Part shown: piece after piece, positions 48,099 through 58,707 of the stretch
Layout of the letters: every line of letters begins with the position of its first letter
Position numbering within the stretch: position 1 is the stretch's first letter
Source of the DNA: a bacterium
GTDB lineage: Bacteria; Bacillota; Bacilli; Lactobacillales; Streptococcaceae
DNA: 64,000 nucleotides
Reading direction: 5' to 3'
NCBI GenBank assembly: GCA_905221545.1
Contig: CAJNDO010000005.1
Location: 62,001-126,000 of the forward strand
Position numbers and translations under genes: made by a program
The notes under the pieces: model-generated
What the model was told of the DNA's origin: nothing
The model's database searches: none
What the model saw: only the letters and a program-made list of their open reading frames with translations

Positions 48099-48839
48099 TT
48101 ATTTTAGATAGCGTTGAAGGAATTCTTTTGTACGGTCTTCTTTAGGATTGGTGAAGAGGTCTTCTGGTTTGCCTTCTTCAGCGATTACACCCTTATCCAT
48201 GAAGATAACACGGTGAGAGACATCACGGGCAAATTCCATTTCGTGAGTTACAACAATCATAGTCAAGCCTTCCTGAGCCAGATCCTGCATGATTTTGAGG
48301 ACTTCTCCAACCATTTCTGGATCGAGAGCTGATGTTGGTTCATCAAAGAGAATGGCGTCCGGATTCATGGAGAGGGCACGAGCGATAGCCACACGTTGTT
48401 TTTGACCACCTGAGAGTTGTTTAGGTTTCGCTTGCCAGTAGCGTTCTCCCATGCCGACTTTTTCTAGGTTTTCTTTGGCAATTTTTTCAGCTTCTGTACG
48501 TTCGCGTTTAAGGACAGTTGTCTGAGCGACAATTGTGTTTTCAAGAACGTTGAGATTTTCAAAGAGGTTAAAAGATTGGAACACCATTCCCAACTTTTCA
48601 CGGTATTGTGTGAGGTCGTAGCCTTTTTCGAGGACGTTTTGTCCATGATAAAGGATTTGTCCATCAGTTGGTGTTTCAAGAAGGTTAATGGAGCGTAGGA
48701 AGGTCGATTTCCCACTTCCAGAGCTTCCGATGATAGAGATGACTTCTCCCTTGTGGACAGTGAGAGAAATGTCTTTTAGCACTTCGTTTTGGCCATAGGA
48801 TTTTTTGAGGTGTTTAATTTCAAGGATTGCTTGTGTCAT
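48099..48839 (-). CDS. glnQ: Glutamine-type amino-acid ABC transporter ATP-binding protein
   Basis: 246 residues. Walker [10 protein letters not shown] near residue 38, Q-loop MVFQSFNLF, signature [15 protein letters not shown] near 142, Walker [15 protein letters not shown]-loop VVTHEMEFA. It lies end to start with the fused binding-protein/permease gene (one base shared), forming a two-gene importer. Substrate, probably glutamine or glutamate, is by family resemblance. Confidence 0.95.
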   Translation of the reverse strand: MTQAILEIKHLKKSYGQNEVLKDISLTVHKGEVISIIGSSGSGKSTFLRSINLLETPTDGQILYHGQNVLEKGYDLTQYREKLGMVFQSFNLFENLNVLENTIVAQTTVLKRERTEAEKIAKENLEKVGMGERYWQAKPKQLSGGQKQRVAIARALSMNPDAILFDEPTSALDPEMVGEVLKIMQDLAQEGLTMIVVTHEMEFARDVSHRVIFMDKGVIAEEGKPEDLFTNPKEDRTKEFLQRYLK

Positions 48840-50404
48840 TATTTCAAATTCTCCGTTTGCATTTGGTTAGCACCTGTAGTATAGGTATCCATGTCCATTC
48901 GGCGTTCGATGAAGCGTAGGATACGGGTTACGGTGAAGGTGAGGACAAAGTAAATCACGGCGATGATTGTAAATGTCTGGAAGTATTGATAAGTTTGAGT
49001 TGCCACGGTATTTCCTGAGAAATAAAGCTCAACAACAGAGATTACGTTCAATACAGATGTATCTTTGATATTGATAACAAATTCATTACCAGTTGCTGGT
49101 AGGATATTACGGACTACTTGAGGTAGGACAATCTTACGCATGGTTTGGTTATGAGTCATACCAAGAGCAGTAGCGGCTTCAAATTGTCCCTTATCAACTG
49201 CTAGGATACCACCACGGACGATTTCAGTCATGTAGGCACCGGTGTTGATTGAAACGATGAAGATAGCAGCCAGTGTGCGGTCAAGGTTGATCCCGAAAGC
49301 TTGGGCAGTTCCATAGTAGATAACCATTGATTGAACAATCATTGGTGTACCACGGAAAATTTCAATGTAGACATTGAGAACCCATCCGACTAGTTTTTGC
49401 AGGCCATAAATGGCTTTGTTTTCAGAGAGAGGAGCAGTACGGAAGACACCAATCGCAAGACCGATAATGAGACCTATGATGGTTCCGACGATAGAGATTA
49501 AAAGAGTGATACCAGCACCACGCAAAAGTTGTTGCCAGTTTTCAGAAAGAATTTTAGCGACTTGGTTAAAGAAACTACTGCTAGTCTCTTCAGTTGTTGT
49601 AGCTTCGGCAGGTTGCTCCTTGATCATACGGTCCATCAAGGCAACTTGGTCATCTTTAGAAATGGTTTCAATGCTGGCATTGATTTGGTTAATCCGAATG
49701 TCATCTTTACGAAGTCCAATGGCGATAGCTGTATCTTCTTCCCCGGTTTTGAAACCTGGTTCTACTTGAATCATCTTAAACTTAGAGTTAGCAGCTTCGG
49801 CAGTCAGAGCTTCTGGGCGTTCAGAAACATAGGCATCAATGACACCAGCCTCAAGAGCTTGGCGCATTTGAGCGAAGTCTCCCATAGCTGTTTCTTTTTT
49901 AGCGCCTGAGATTTGTGAGATCAAGTCATAAAGGTAAACACCTTGTTGAGAAGTGATTTTCGCACCATTAAAGTCATCCAAAGATTTGGCATTTGCATAG
50001 GCAGAATCTTTTTTGACAAGTAGGACAGGCTCGCTAGTGTAGTAACTGCTTGAAAAGGCAATTTCTTGTTTGCGTTCGGCAGTTGGACTCATACCTGCGA
50101 TAATCATGTCAATCTTACCAGAAGTGAGGGCAGGGACTAGACCTTCCCACTTGGTTTTAACAACCAAAGGTTCTTTACCTAAGTCCTTAGCGATTTTCTT
50201 GGCAATCTGGACATCGTATCCATTGGCGTACTGGTTAGTCCCATCGATTTTGACAGCTCCATTGCTATCATCATCCTGGGTCCAGTTAAAGGGAGCATAT
50301 GCTGCTTCCATCCCGATGCGTAAATATTCATCAGCTTGAGCAACATTGACAAGTCCTAGCATCAGCAAGAGACTTGTGAAAATAGATAAGTATATTTTTC
50401 TCAT
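48839..50404 (-). CDS. Fused substrate-binding protein and permease of a glutamine-type ABC transporter
   Basis: 521 residues: a signal sequence ([18 protein letters not shown] to about 24), one periplasmic-binding domain (about 25-270; [28 protein letters not shown]), then a permease of about 230 residues with an EAA loop ([22 protein letters not shown]). This GlnH-GlnP fusion is typical of Lactobacillales; some have two binding domains, this one has one. The binding domain is tethered on the cell surface next to the channel. Expressed with the ATPase gene after it. Confidence 0.95.
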   Translation of the reverse strand: MRKIYLSIFTSLLLMLGLVNVAQADEYLRIGMEAAYAPFNWTQDDDSNGAVKIDGTNQYANGYDVQIAKKIAKDLGKEPLVVKTKWEGLVPALTSGKIDMIIAGMSPTAERKQEIAFSSSYYTSEPVLLVKKDSAYANAKSLDDFNGAKITSQQGVYLYDLISQISGAKKETAMGDFAQMRQALEAGVIDAYVSERPEALTAEAANSKFKMIQVEPGFKTGEEDTAIAIGLRKDDIRINQINASIETISKDDQVALMDRMIKEQPAEATTTEETSSSFFNQVAKILSENWQQLLRGAGITLLISIVGTIIGLIIGLAIGVFRTAPLSENKAIYGLQKLVGWVLNVYIEIFRGTPMIVQSMVIYYGTAQAFGINLDRTLAAIFIVSINTGAYMTEIVRGGILAVDKGQFEAATALGMTHNQTMRKIVLPQVVRNILPATGNEFVINIKDTSVLNVISVVELYFSGNTVATQTYQYFQTFTIIAVIYFVLTFTVTRILRFIERRMDMDTYTTGANQMQTENLK

Positions 50405-50446
50405 GATTTCTCCTATTTCTAATCTATTAAAAAATAACTGTCTCCT

Positions 50447-50475
50447 ATTTTATCGAAAAAAACTCTATTTTTCAA
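50447..50475 (-). promoter_or_regulatory. Promoter of the glutamine-type ABC operon
   Basis: On the minus strand TTGAAA (50475-50470) and TAAAAT (50452-50447), 17 bases apart, 43 bases before the start codon. It lies back to back with the DUF2207 gene promoter. Confidence 0.65.
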
Positions 50476-50506
50476 TACGGGTAAGCCCTTACTTGAGAAA
50501 AAATGA

Positions 50507-50512
50507 TATAAT
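50507..50512 (+). promoter_or_regulatory. Extended -10 promoter of the DUF2207 gene
   Basis: TGATATAAT with its hexamer at 50507-50512, about 30 bases before the ATG. Confidence 0.55.
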
Positions 50513-50542
50513 GATAGCAAAGATAAAAAGGGGGCTTGTTTG

Positions 50543-52432
50543 ATGAAAAAAACTTTTTTCTTACTGGTGTTAGGCTTGTTTTGCCTTCTGCCACTCTCAG
50601 TTTTTGCCATTGATTTTAAGATAAACTCTTATCAAGGTGATTTGTATATTCATGCAGACAATACGGCAGAATTTAGACAAAAGATAGTTTATCAGTTTGA
50701 TGAGGACTTTAAGGGCCAAATCGTGGGACTTGGACGTGCTGGCAAGATGCCTAGTGGGTTTGACATTGACCCTCATCCAAAGGTTCAGGCCTCGAAAAAT
50801 GGTGCTGAACTGACAGATGTTACTAGCGAAGTGATAGAAGGAGCAGATGGTTATACTGTTAAAGTTTATAATCCAGGTCAGGAAGGTGACACAGTTGAGA
50901 TTGACCTTGTCTGGAACTTAAAGAATTTGCTTTTTTTATATGATGATATCGCTGAATTAAATTGGCAACCTCTGACAGATAGTTCAGGGGCTATTGGAAA
51001 GTTTGAATTTCATGTAAGGGGAGAAAAGGGGGCTGAAAAACTCTTTTTCCACACAGGAAAACTTTTTAAAGAAGGAACGGTTGAAAATAGTAACATTGAT
51101 TATATTATTCGTTTAGATAATCTTCCGTCTAAGCGTGGAGTTGAATTGCATGCCTACTGGCCTCGAACTGCTTTTGCTAGCGCTACGGATCAGGGCTTGA
51201 AAGGGAATCGTTTAGAGGAGTTTAATAAGATAGAAGACTCGATTGTTAGAGAAAAAGAGCAGAGTAAACAACTCGTCACTTGGGTCTTTCCTTCGATACT
51301 TTCCATTTCCTTGTTATTGAGCGTCTGCTTCTATTTTATTTATAGAAGAAAGACCACTCCTTCAGTCAAATATGCCAAAAATCATCGTCTCTATGAACCA
51401 CCGATGGAATTAGAGCCTATGGTTTTATCAGAAGCAGTCTACTCGACCTCCTTGGAGGAAGTGAGTCCCTTAGTCAAGGGGGCTGGCAAATTCACCTTTG
51501 ATCAACTGATTCAAGCTACCTTGCTAGATGTGATAGACCGTGGGAATGTTTCTATTATTTCAGAAGGAGATACAGTTGGTTTGAGGTTGGTGAAAGAAGA
51601 TGGTTTGTCAAGCTTTGAGATAGACTGTCTAAATCTGGTTTTTTCAGGCAAAAAAGAAGAAACTCTTTCCAATTTGTTTGCGGATTACAAGGTATCTGAT
51701 AGTCTTTATCGTAGAGCTAAAGCTGCTGATGAAAAACGGATTCAAGCAAAGGGGCGTCAGCTCAAATCTTCTTTTGAAGAAGTATTGAAACAGATGCAAG
51801 AAGGAGTGAGAAATCGAGTTTCCTTCTGGGGGCTCCCAGATTACTATCGTTCTTTAACTGGTTTGGAAAAAGCCTTGCAAGTGGGGATGGGACTCTCTAC
51901 TGTCCTGCCTCTATTTATTGGATTTGGTTTGTTCTTGTACAGTTTAGACGTTCATACTTATCTTTACCTCCCCTTGCCAATACTTGGTTTTCTAGGTTTA
52001 GTTTTGGCTGTTTTCTATTATTGGAAGCTTCGACTAGATAATCGTGATGGTGTTCTAAATGAAGCGGGAGCCGAGGTCTACTATCTCTGGACCAGTTTTG
52101 AGAATATGTTGCGTGAGATTGCACGACTGGATCAGGCAGAATTGGAAAGTATTGTAGTCTGGAATCGCCTCTTGGTCTATGCGACCTTATTTGGCTATGC
52201 GGATAAGGTCAGTCATTTGATGAAGGTTCATCATATTCAAGTGGAAAATCCAGACATTAACCTCTATGTAGCGTATGGCTGGCACGGTATGTTTTATCAT
52301 TCAAGTGCGCAAATGAGCCATTATGCCAGCGTCGCAAACACAGCAAGTACCTATTCCGTATCTTCTGGAAGTGGAAGTTCTGGCGGTGGCTTCTCTGGAG
52401 GAGGAGGCGGTGGCAGTATCGGTGCCTTTTAA
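50543..52432 (+). CDS. DUF2207-family membrane protein
   Basis: 629 residues from the ATG at 50543 (ribosome site AAGGGGG). A signal peptide (MKKTFFLLVLGLFCLLPLSVFA) precedes an extracellular beta-rich domain (about 22-245), a membrane span (about 248-268), a cytoplasmic region, two spans near 450-500, and a C-terminal tail that is almost only Ser and Gly (SSGGGFSGGGGGGSIGAF). This layout, including the glycine-rich end, defines the DUF2207 group. Function is unknown. It stands alone between divergent glnHP and uppP. Confidence 0.85.
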   Translation: MKKTFFLLVLGLFCLLPLSVFAIDFKINSYQGDLYIHADNTAEFRQKIVYQFDEDFKGQIVGLGRAGKMPSGFDIDPHPKVQASKNGAELTDVTSEVIEGADGYTVKVYNPGQEGDTVEIDLVWNLKNLLFLYDDIAELNWQPLTDSSGAIGKFEFHVRGEKGAEKLFFHTGKLFKEGTVENSNIDYIIRLDNLPSKRGVELHAYWPRTAFASATDQGLKGNRLEEFNKIEDSIVREKEQSKQLVTWVFPSILSISLLLSVCFYFIYRRKTTPSVKYAKNHRLYEPPMELEPMVLSEAVYSTSLEEVSPLVKGAGKFTFDQLIQATLLDVIDRGNVSIISEGDTVGLRLVKEDGLSSFEIDCLNLVFSGKKEETLSNLFADYKVSDSLYRRAKAADEKRIQAKGRQLKSSFEEVLKQMQEGVRNRVSFWGLPDYYRSLTGLEKALQVGMGLSTVLPLFIGFGLFLYSLDVHTYLYLPLPILGFLGLVLAVFYYWKLRLDNRDGVLNEAGAEVYYLWTSFENMLREIARLDQAELESIVVWNRLLVYATLFGYADKVSHLMKVHHIQVENPDINLYVAYGWHGMFYHSSAQMSHYASVANTASTYSVSSGSGSSGGGFSGGGGGGSIGAF

Positions 52433-52493
52433 AGAGAACTGCCATATACTGAAAAAGTATGCTATAATGGAAGATAGAAAAAAGGAGTAATCT

Positions 52494-53339
52494 ATGTATC
52501 TTATTGAAATTTTAAAATCTATCTTCTTCGGGATTGTGGAAGGAATTACGGAATGGTTGCCCATTTCCAGTACAGGTCATTTGATTTTAGCAGAGGAATT
52601 TATCCAATACCAAAATCAAAATGAAGCCTTTATGTCCATGTTTAATGTCGTGATTCAGCTTGGTGCTATTTTAGCAGTTATGGTGATTTACTTTAACAAG
52701 CTCAATCCTTTCAAACCGACTAAGGACAAGCAGGAAGTTCGTAAGACTTGGAGACTGTGGTTGAAAGTTCTTGTAGCTACTTTACCTTTACTTGCCGTCT
52801 TTAAATTTGATGATTGGTTTGACACCCACTTCCATAATATGGTTTCTGTTGCTCTTATGTTGATTATCTATGGGATTGCCTTTATCTATTTGGAAAAGCG
52901 AAATAAAGCGCGTGCTATAGAGCCAAGTGTAACAGAGTTGGACAAACTTCCTTATACGACAGCATTCTATATTGGACTCTTCCAAGTTCTTGCCCTTTTA
53001 CCAGGAACTAGCCGTTCTGGGGCAACGATTGTCGGTGGTTTATTGAATGGAACCAGTCGTTCTGTTGTGACAGAATTTACCTTCTATCTTGGGATTCCTG
53101 TTATGTTTGGAGCCAGTGCCTTAAAGATTTTCAAATTTGTGAAAGCAGGACAGCTCTTGAGTTTTGGGCAATTGTTCTTGCTCTTGGTTGCGATGGGAGT
53201 AGCCTTTGCAGTCAGCATGGTCGCTATTCGTTTCTTGACAAGCTATGTGAAAAAACACGACTTCACCCTTTTTGGTAAATACCGTATCGTGCTTGGTGGT
53301 GTCTTGCTACTTTATAGCTTTGTCCGTTTATTTGTATAA
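52494..53339 (+). CDS. uppP: Undecaprenyl-diphosphatase UppP (BacA)
   Basis: 281 residues, eight membrane spans. The two catalytic motifs [14 protein letters not shown] (about 17-30) and [11 protein letters not shown] (about 165-175) are intact. It recycles the lipid carrier for peptidoglycan and teichoic acid and gives bacitracin tolerance. A TATAAT lies upstream and AAGGAG precedes the ATG. It converges with dinB across a shared terminator. Confidence 0.97.
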   Translation: MYLIEILKSIFFGIVEGITEWLPISSTGHLILAEEFIQYQNQNEAFMSMFNVVIQLGAILAVMVIYFNKLNPFKPTKDKQEVRKTWRLWLKVLVATLPLLAVFKFDDWFDTHFHNMVSVALMLIIYGIAFIYLEKRNKARAIEPSVTELDKLPYTTAFYIGLFQVLALLPGTSRSGATIVGGLLNGTSRSVVTEFTFYLGIPVMFGASALKIFKFVKAGQLLSFGQLFLLLVAMGVAFAVSMVAIRFLTSYVKKHDFTLFGKYRIVLGGVLLLYSFVRLFV

Positions 53340-53341
53340 GA

Positions 53342-53374
53342 AAAACCTTGAAGGGGCAGCTCTTCAAGGTTTTA
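53342..53374. terminator. Bidirectional terminator between uppP and dinB
   Basis: Arms AAAACCTTGAAG and CTTCAAGGTTTT with A and T runs on both sides; it overlaps the last codon of dinB. Confidence 0.85.
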
Positions 53375-54433
53375 AAATCCAGTCATGGTAATCCCCAACA
53401 GGCGGACACCTCTTTCTTTCTCGTCTAACTCTTCATAGAGTTGCAGGGCTATTTGGCTTATCTGACTAGCATCCTGTGTTTTTTGAGCCAGACTTTTTCG
53501 TTTGGTAAGAGTTGAAAAGTCCTCGTAGCGGATTTTCAGAATGACAATTTTTCCAGCTTTTTCTTGTTGATGTAGATTAAGAGCGACTCTTTCTGATAGG
53601 AGTGTCAGCTCTTTTTTGATGTCTTCCTCGGCACGGAGAATCTTTCCATAGGTTTTCTCTTTCCCGATTGATTTACGGATGCGATTGGATTTGACGGGGG
53701 AATTGTGAATACCACGAGCCTTTCGATAAAGGTCATAGCCCAGTCTGCCAAAGCGGTCTATTAGGGTCACTTCAGGAACTTCAAGCAGATCAGCGCCGGT
53801 AAAAACGCCCATTTGATGAAGTCTTTCCACCGTCTTTTTTCCTACTCCATGAAACTTGGAAATATCCATTTGTTTTAGAAATTCCTCAGCCTGGTCAGGT
53901 AGAATCACTGTCAGACCATGTGGCTTTTGATAATCGCTGGCCATTTTAGCTAAGAATTTGTTGTAGGAGACGCCTGCGGAAGCAGTCAGATGGAGTTCTT
54001 GCCAGATATCCTCTTGAATGAGGCGAGCAATTTTGACCGCTGACTTGATACCGAGTTTATTTTCTGTTACATCCAAATAGGCTTCGTCAATGCTCATGGG
54101 TTCTATTAAATCTGTATAACGCTTAAAGATAGCTCGAATCTGGAGGCCCACAGTCTTGTATTTCTCATAATTTCCTGAGATAAAGACGGCCTGGGGACAA
54201 CGTTCATAGGCTTCTTTAGAACTCATAGCAGAATGAACACCAAAAGCTCGCGCCTCATAGCTACAAGTGGAAACGACACCACGACCACCTGTTTGCCGAG
54301 GGTCGCTGCCGATAATGACAGGTTTTCCTCTGAGTTTAGGATTGTCTCTGATTTCCACCGCAGCAAAAAAGGCATCCATGTCAATATGGATGATTTTTCT
54401 TGACAAATCATTTAATAAAGGAAAAATCAACAT
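53372..54433 (-). CDS. dinB: DNA polymerase IV
   Basis: 353 residues, Y-family. The catalytic carboxylates are in [12 protein letters not shown] (about 16-27) and [10 protein letters not shown] (about 115-124). The helix-hairpin-helix [16 protein letters not shown] and a little-finger domain follow. It copies past DNA damage at low fidelity. There is no beta-clamp tail beyond the usual C-terminus ([10 protein letters not shown]). It is divergent from pflB. Confidence 0.96.
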   Translation of the reverse strand: MLIFPLLNDLSRKIIHIDMDAFFAAVEIRDNPKLRGKPVIIGSDPRQTGGRGVVSTCSYEARAFGVHSAMSSKEAYERCPQAVFISGNYEKYKTVGLQIRAIFKRYTDLIEPMSIDEAYLDVTENKLGIKSAVKIARLIQEDIWQELHLTASAGVSYNKFLAKMASDYQKPHGLTVILPDQAEEFLKQMDISKFHGVGKKTVERLHQMGVFTGADLLEVPEVTLIDRFGRLGYDLYRKARGIHNSPVKSNRIRKSIGKEKTYGKILRAEEDIKKELTLLSERVALNLHQQEKAGKIVILKIRYEDFSTLTKRKSLAQKTQDASQISQIALQLYEELDEKERGVRLLGITMTGF

Positions 54434-54589
54434 GCCTGGTCCCCTTTTTACTGCTTATTTTCTTTTATTATACCTTTTTTTCTGAAAAAAAGAAAAAAGG
54501 CTTTAATTTTTTCAAAAATATAATACAGTTTGGAACAAAATGCAGACTGTTTTAGAAAAGAAAGTGTAAAAATAGGGATTTATCACTTG

Positions 54590-54604
54590 TTGAAATCGGT
54601 TACT
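54590..54604. promoter_or_regulatory. cre site (CcpA) at the pflB promoter
   Basis: TTGAAATCGGTTACT fits WTGNAANCGNWNNCW at every position, in the -35 region of pflB. Confidence 0.75.
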
Positions 54605-54607
54605 GTA

Positions 54608-54616
54608 TGGTATACT
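54608..54616 (+). promoter_or_regulatory. Extended -10 promoter of pflB
   Basis: TGGTATACT with its hexamer at 54611-54616; TTGTTG 18 bases before it may act as -35. The leader is about 50 bases. Confidence 0.6.
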
Positions 54617-54671
54617 TGTCTCATGAATGTAACAGATGGATGTTACTAGAAAGAAAAAAGAGGACATTAAC

Positions 54672-56987
54672 ATGGTTGTTAAGACAGTTGTTGAGGCACA
54701 AGATATTTTTGACAAAGCTTGGGAAGGCTTCAAAGGCGTAGATTGGAAAGAAAAAGCAAGTGTATCACGCTTCGTACAAGCTAACTACACACCTTACGAT
54801 GGAGACGAAAGCTTCCTTGCAGGACCAACAGAACGTTCACTTCACATCAAAAAAATTGTAGAAGAAACTAAGGCTCACTACGAAGAAACTCGTTTCCCAA
54901 TGGACACTCGTCCAACATCTATTGCTGATATTCCAGCAGGATTTATCGATAAAGAAAACGAAGTTATCTTTGGTATCCAAAATGACGAACTCTTCAAATT
55001 GAACTTCATGCCAAAAGGTGGTATCCGTATGGCTGAAACTACTTTGAAAGAAAATGGATACGAACCAGACCCAGCTGTTCACGAAATCTTCACTAAATAC
55101 GTAACAACAGTTAACGACGGTATCTTCCGCGCTTACACTTCAAACATTCGTCGCGCTCGTCACGCTCACACTGTAACTGGTCTTCCAGATGCATACTCAC
55201 GCGGACGTATTATCGGTGTTTACGCACGTCTTGCTCTTTACGGTGCAGACTACTTGATGCAAGAAAAAGTAAACGACTGGAATGCAATCGAAGAAATTGA
55301 TGAAGAAACAATCCGTCTTCGTGAAGAAATCAACCTTCAATACCAAGCATTGCAACAAGTTGTTCGCTTGGGTGACCTTTACGGAGTTGACGTTCGCAAA
55401 CCAGCGATGAACGTTAAAGAAGCAATCCAATGGGTTAACATCGCCTTCATGTCTGTCTGCCGTGTTATCAACGGTGCTGCTACATCTCTAGGACGTGTAC
55501 CAATCGTATTGGACATCTTTGCAGAACGTGACCTTGCTCGTGGTACATTTACTGAATCAGAAATCCAAGAATTCGTTGATGATTTCGTTATGAAACTTCG
55601 TACAGTTAAATTTGCTCGTACAAAAGCTTATGACCAATTGTACTCAGGTGACCCAACTTTCATCACAACTTCTATGGCTGGTATGGGTAACGACGGTCGT
55701 CACCGTGTTACTAAGATGGACTACCGTTTCTTGAACACTCTTGACAATATCGGTAACTCTCCAGAGCCAAACTTGACAGTTCTTTGGACTGATAAATTGC
55801 CATACAACTTCCGTCGCTACTGTATGCACATGAGCCACAAACACTCTTCTATCCAATACGAAGGTGTAACAACAATGGCCAAAGACGGATACGGTGAAAT
55901 GAGCTGTATCTCATGCTGTGTATCTCCACTTGATCCAGAAAATGAAGAACAACGCCACAACATCCAGTACTTCGGTGCGCGTGTAAACGTATTGAAAGCT
56001 CTTCTTACTGGTTTGAACGGTGGTTACGACGATGTTCACAAAGACTACAAAGTATTTGACATCGAACCAATTCGTGACGAAGTTCTTGAATTCGAATCAG
56101 TTAAAGAAAACTTTGAAAAATCTCTTGACTGGTTGACTGACACTTACGTAGATGCTTTGAACATCATCCACTACATGACTGATAAGTACAACTACGAAGC
56201 TGTTCAAATGGCCTTCTTGCCAACTAAACAACGTGCAAACATGGGATTCGGTATCTGTGGATTTGCTAACACTGTTGATACATTGTCAGCTATCAAATAC
56301 GCTACAGTTAAACCAATCCGTGATGAAAATGGCTACATCTACGATTACGAAACAATCGGTGAATACCCACGTTGGGGTGAAGATGACCCACGTTCAAACG
56401 AATTGGCAGAATGGTTGATCGAAGCTTACACAACTCGTCTACGTAGCCACAAACTTTACAAAGATGCAGAAGCTACAGTTTCACTTTTGACAATCACATC
56501 TAACGTTGCTTACTCTAAACAAACTGGTAACTCACCAGTCCACAAAGGTGTATACCTCAACGAAGATGGTTCTGTGAACTTGTCTAAACTTGAATTCTTC
56601 TCACCAGGTGCTAACCCATCTAACAAAGCTAAAGGTGGATGGTTGCAAAACTTGAACTCACTTTCTAGCCTTGACTTTAGTTACGCAGCTGATGGTATCT
56701 CATTGACAACACAAGTTTCACCTCGCGCTCTTGGTAAGACTCGTGACGAACAAGTTGATAACTTGGTAACAATCCTTGATGGTTACTTCGAAAACGGTGG
56801 ACAACACGTTAACTTGAACGTTATGGACTTGAACGATGTTTACGAAAAGATCATGTCAGGAGAAGACGTTATCGTACGTATCTCTGGATACTGTGTAAAC
56901 ACTAAATACCTCACTCCAGAACAAAAAACTGAATTGACCCAACGTGTCTTCCATGAAGTTCTTTCAATGGATGATGCATTGAGCTAA
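54672..56987 (+). CDS. pflB: Formate acetyltransferase (pyruvate formate-lyase)
   Basis: 771 residues from the ATG at 54672, with ribosome site AGAGGA; an in-frame ATG 36 bases upstream lies before it and lacks one. The catalytic pair of Cys is in [13 protein letters not shown] near residue 414, and the glycyl-radical Gly in RISGYCVN near 738. It splits pyruvate to formate and acetyl-CoA during anaerobic growth and mixed-acid fermentation; its activating enzyme is not in this window. Codon use is that of a strongly expressed gene. The cre site at its promoter implies carbon control. Confidence 0.98.
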   Translation: MVVKTVVEAQDIFDKAWEGFKGVDWKEKASVSRFVQANYTPYDGDESFLAGPTERSLHIKKIVEETKAHYEETRFPMDTRPTSIADIPAGFIDKENEVIFGIQNDELFKLNFMPKGGIRMAETTLKENGYEPDPAVHEIFTKYVTTVNDGIFRAYTSNIRRARHAHTVTGLPDAYSRGRIIGVYARLALYGADYLMQEKVNDWNAIEEIDEETIRLREEINLQYQALQQVVRLGDLYGVDVRKPAMNVKEAIQWVNIAFMSVCRVINGAATSLGRVPIVLDIFAERDLARGTFTESEIQEFVDDFVMKLRTVKFARTKAYDQLYSGDPTFITTSMAGMGNDGRHRVTKMDYRFLNTLDNIGNSPEPNLTVLWTDKLPYNFRRYCMHMSHKHSSIQYEGVTTMAKDGYGEMSCISCCVSPLDPENEEQRHNIQYFGARVNVLKALLTGLNGGYDDVHKDYKVFDIEPIRDEVLEFESVKENFEKSLDWLTDTYVDALNIIHYMTDKYNYEAVQMAFLPTKQRANMGFGICGFANTVDTLSAIKYATVKPIRDENGYIYDYETIGEYPRWGEDDPRSNELAEWLIEAYTTRLRSHKLYKDAEATVSLLTITSNVAYSKQTGNSPVHKGVYLNEDGSVNLSKLEFFSPGANPSNKAKGGWLQNLNSLSSLDFSYAADGISLTTQVSPRALGKTRDEQVDNLVTILDGYFENGGQHVNLNVMDLNDVYEKIMSGEDVIVRISGYCVNTKYLTPEQKTELTQRVFHEVLSMDDALS

Positions 56988-57011
56988 TCAAGTTCTTTAA
57001 TAATGAAAAGG

Positions 57012-57045
57012 AACCCTCGGTCAAACGACTGAGGGTTGTTTTTTG
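57012..57045 (+). terminator. Terminator after pflB
   Basis: Eleven-base arms AACCCTCGGTC and GACTGAGGGTT around AAAC, then GTTTTTT. Confidence 0.9.
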
Positions 57046-57122
57046 GCCTTTCAGTTCTTTAAGTCAGGCATTGAAATGTCTGACCGGGATTCAAAGATAC
57101 TTGTTGAGTTGGTAGGTATTTG

Positions 57123-57222
57123 ATACTCAATGAAAATTAAAGAGCAAACTAGGAAACTAGCCGTAGGCTGTACTTGAGGCAAGGCGACGTTGACGTGGTT
57201 TGAAGAGATTTTCGAAGAGTAT
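57123..57222. repeat. BOX element lacking boxB
   Basis: 100 bases with the same ends as the full copy (ATACTCAATGAAAATTAAAG and GAGATTTTCGAAGAGTAT) and the core GGCAAGGCGACGTTGACG. The size fits boxA plus boxC. Confidence 0.88.
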
Positions 57223-57227
57223 AAAAA

Positions 57228-57262
57228 TACCACACTTTGTAAGTTTACAATGTGTGGTTGTA
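57228..57262. terminator. Terminator of the Trk operon
   Basis: Arms ACCACACTTTGTA and TACAATGTGTGGT with one mismatch around a short loop, just past the trkH stop. Confidence 0.8.
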
Positions 57263-57264
57263 TT

Positions 57265-58704
57265 TTATCTCTTAGACCAAGTTCTCTTCATAAAGAGAAG
57301 GAGGATTGGGTAAATCTCCAATCGTCCTGCAATCATCGCAAAGGAGAGGAGAATTTTTGAGATAGGACTAAAGATTGAGAAACTAGATGTCGTTCCTAGA
57401 ATAGGCCCAATGTTATTGAAACAGCTAAAGACAGCGCTGGTAACGACCAGGAAATCATTGCTATCTAAGCTGACAATAAAGATAAGTGCTAGCAAAATCA
57501 TAGAATAGATGACAAAGTACTTGAGAATCTTATGCTGGGTATCTTTGTCAATCACCGTTTTATTAACATGAAGAGTCAAAACACGGTGGGGTGATAGGAT
57601 TGATAAAATCTGATTTTTGGCAATTTTTGAAAGGATGAGGCCTCTAATAACCTTGAGTCCACCTGCAGTTGAACCAGCAGAACCACCGATTCCCATGAGG
57701 AAGAGAAGGATAAATTGGGAGAAGAGGGGCCAGTTGGTAATATCTCCATATCCAAAACCAGTTGTTGTAATGATATTGGAAACCTGGAAGAAGGCCATTT
57801 CAAAACTCTTGGAAAATCCTGGATAGAGATAGAGAGTATTGAGGCTAATCAAGCCTGTAGAAACCAGTACGATGACCAAGTAAGCCCGAAGTTCTTCGTC
57901 TCCAAAGAAGGCCTTAACCCGACGGAGCATGAGGTAGTAGTAGAGGTTAAAATTTACCCCAAAAACCAGAACTCCGATACTAACTAGATAGGTAATCAGT
58001 GAGCTACCATAGTGAGCAATCCCGTCGTTATAGACGGTGAAACCTCCTGTACCTGCTGTACCCATAGCGATGACAAAACTATCAAATAGGGGCATGCCAG
58101 CTAGATAATAGATGATGACAAAGAGGGAGAAGAGAGCTAGATAAAGGAGATAGAGAATCTGGGCAGTGTTTTTTAGCTTGGATACAACCTTACCAAAGAC
58201 GGGACCAGGAACCTCAGCTTTCATTACCTCTAGGTGGCTATTTTTGGCATTGTCCATAATAGCAAGTGCAAAAACAAGCACTCCCATTCCTCCGATTAAG
58301 TGGGTAAAACTTCGCCAGAAGAGGAGGGAACGACTGAGAACCGAAACGTCGTTCAGAATAGTGGCTCCGGTAGTTGTAAAGCCAGAACTAATTTCAAAAA
58401 AGGCATCAATAACGCTGGGAATTTGCCCAGCAAAGACAAAGGGGAGACCACCAAAGAAAGACCATAGGATCCAACAGAGGGCAACAATTAAGATTCCCTC
58501 CTTGGCATAAATCCGTTGATTTTTTGGTTTTTCCAAACTCCCTGAACCGCCCAGCAATACGAGAATCCCTATTGTTGAAAAGAGGGCTGTAAAAACTTGG
58601 CTCGATTCACGGTAATAGAGAGCGACAGCTACAGGAACCAAAAGAAGAACAGCTTCAATCAAAAGCAACTTTGAAAGGAGGTAACGAATCATACTTTTAT
58701 TCAT
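57265..58704 (-). CDS. trkH: Potassium uptake channel subunit, TrkH/KtrB family
   Basis: 479 residues with repeated membrane-pore-membrane units. Selectivity-filter-like glycines appear in SGFTTTGATIL, GTAGTGGFTVYND, TTTGFGYGDITNW and CFNNIGPILGTT. It moves potassium into the cell with sodium or proton coupling. Its ATG lies 3 bases after the trkA stop, so the regulator and channel are made together. The length fits TrkH. Confidence 0.93.
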   Translation of the reverse strand: MNKSMIRYLLSKLLLIEAVLLLVPVAVALYYRESSQVFTALFSTIGILVLLGGSGSLEKPKNQRIYAKEGILIVALCWILWSFFGGLPFVFAGQIPSVIDAFFEISSGFTTTGATILNDVSVLSRSLLFWRSFTHLIGGMGVLVFALAIMDNAKNSHLEVMKAEVPGPVFGKVVSKLKNTAQILYLLYLALFSLFVIIYYLAGMPLFDSFVIAMGTAGTGGFTVYNDGIAHYGSSLITYLVSIGVLVFGVNFNLYYYLMLRRVKAFFGDEELRAYLVIVLVSTGLISLNTLYLYPGFSKSFEMAFFQVSNIITTTGFGYGDITNWPLFSQFILLFLMGIGGSAGSTAGGLKVIRGLILSKIAKNQILSILSPHRVLTLHVNKTVIDKDTQHKILKYFVIYSMILLALIFIVSLDSNDFLVVTSAVFSCFNNIGPILGTTSSFSIFSPISKILLSFAMIAGRLEIYPILLLFMKRTWSKR

Positions 58705-58707
58705 TTC

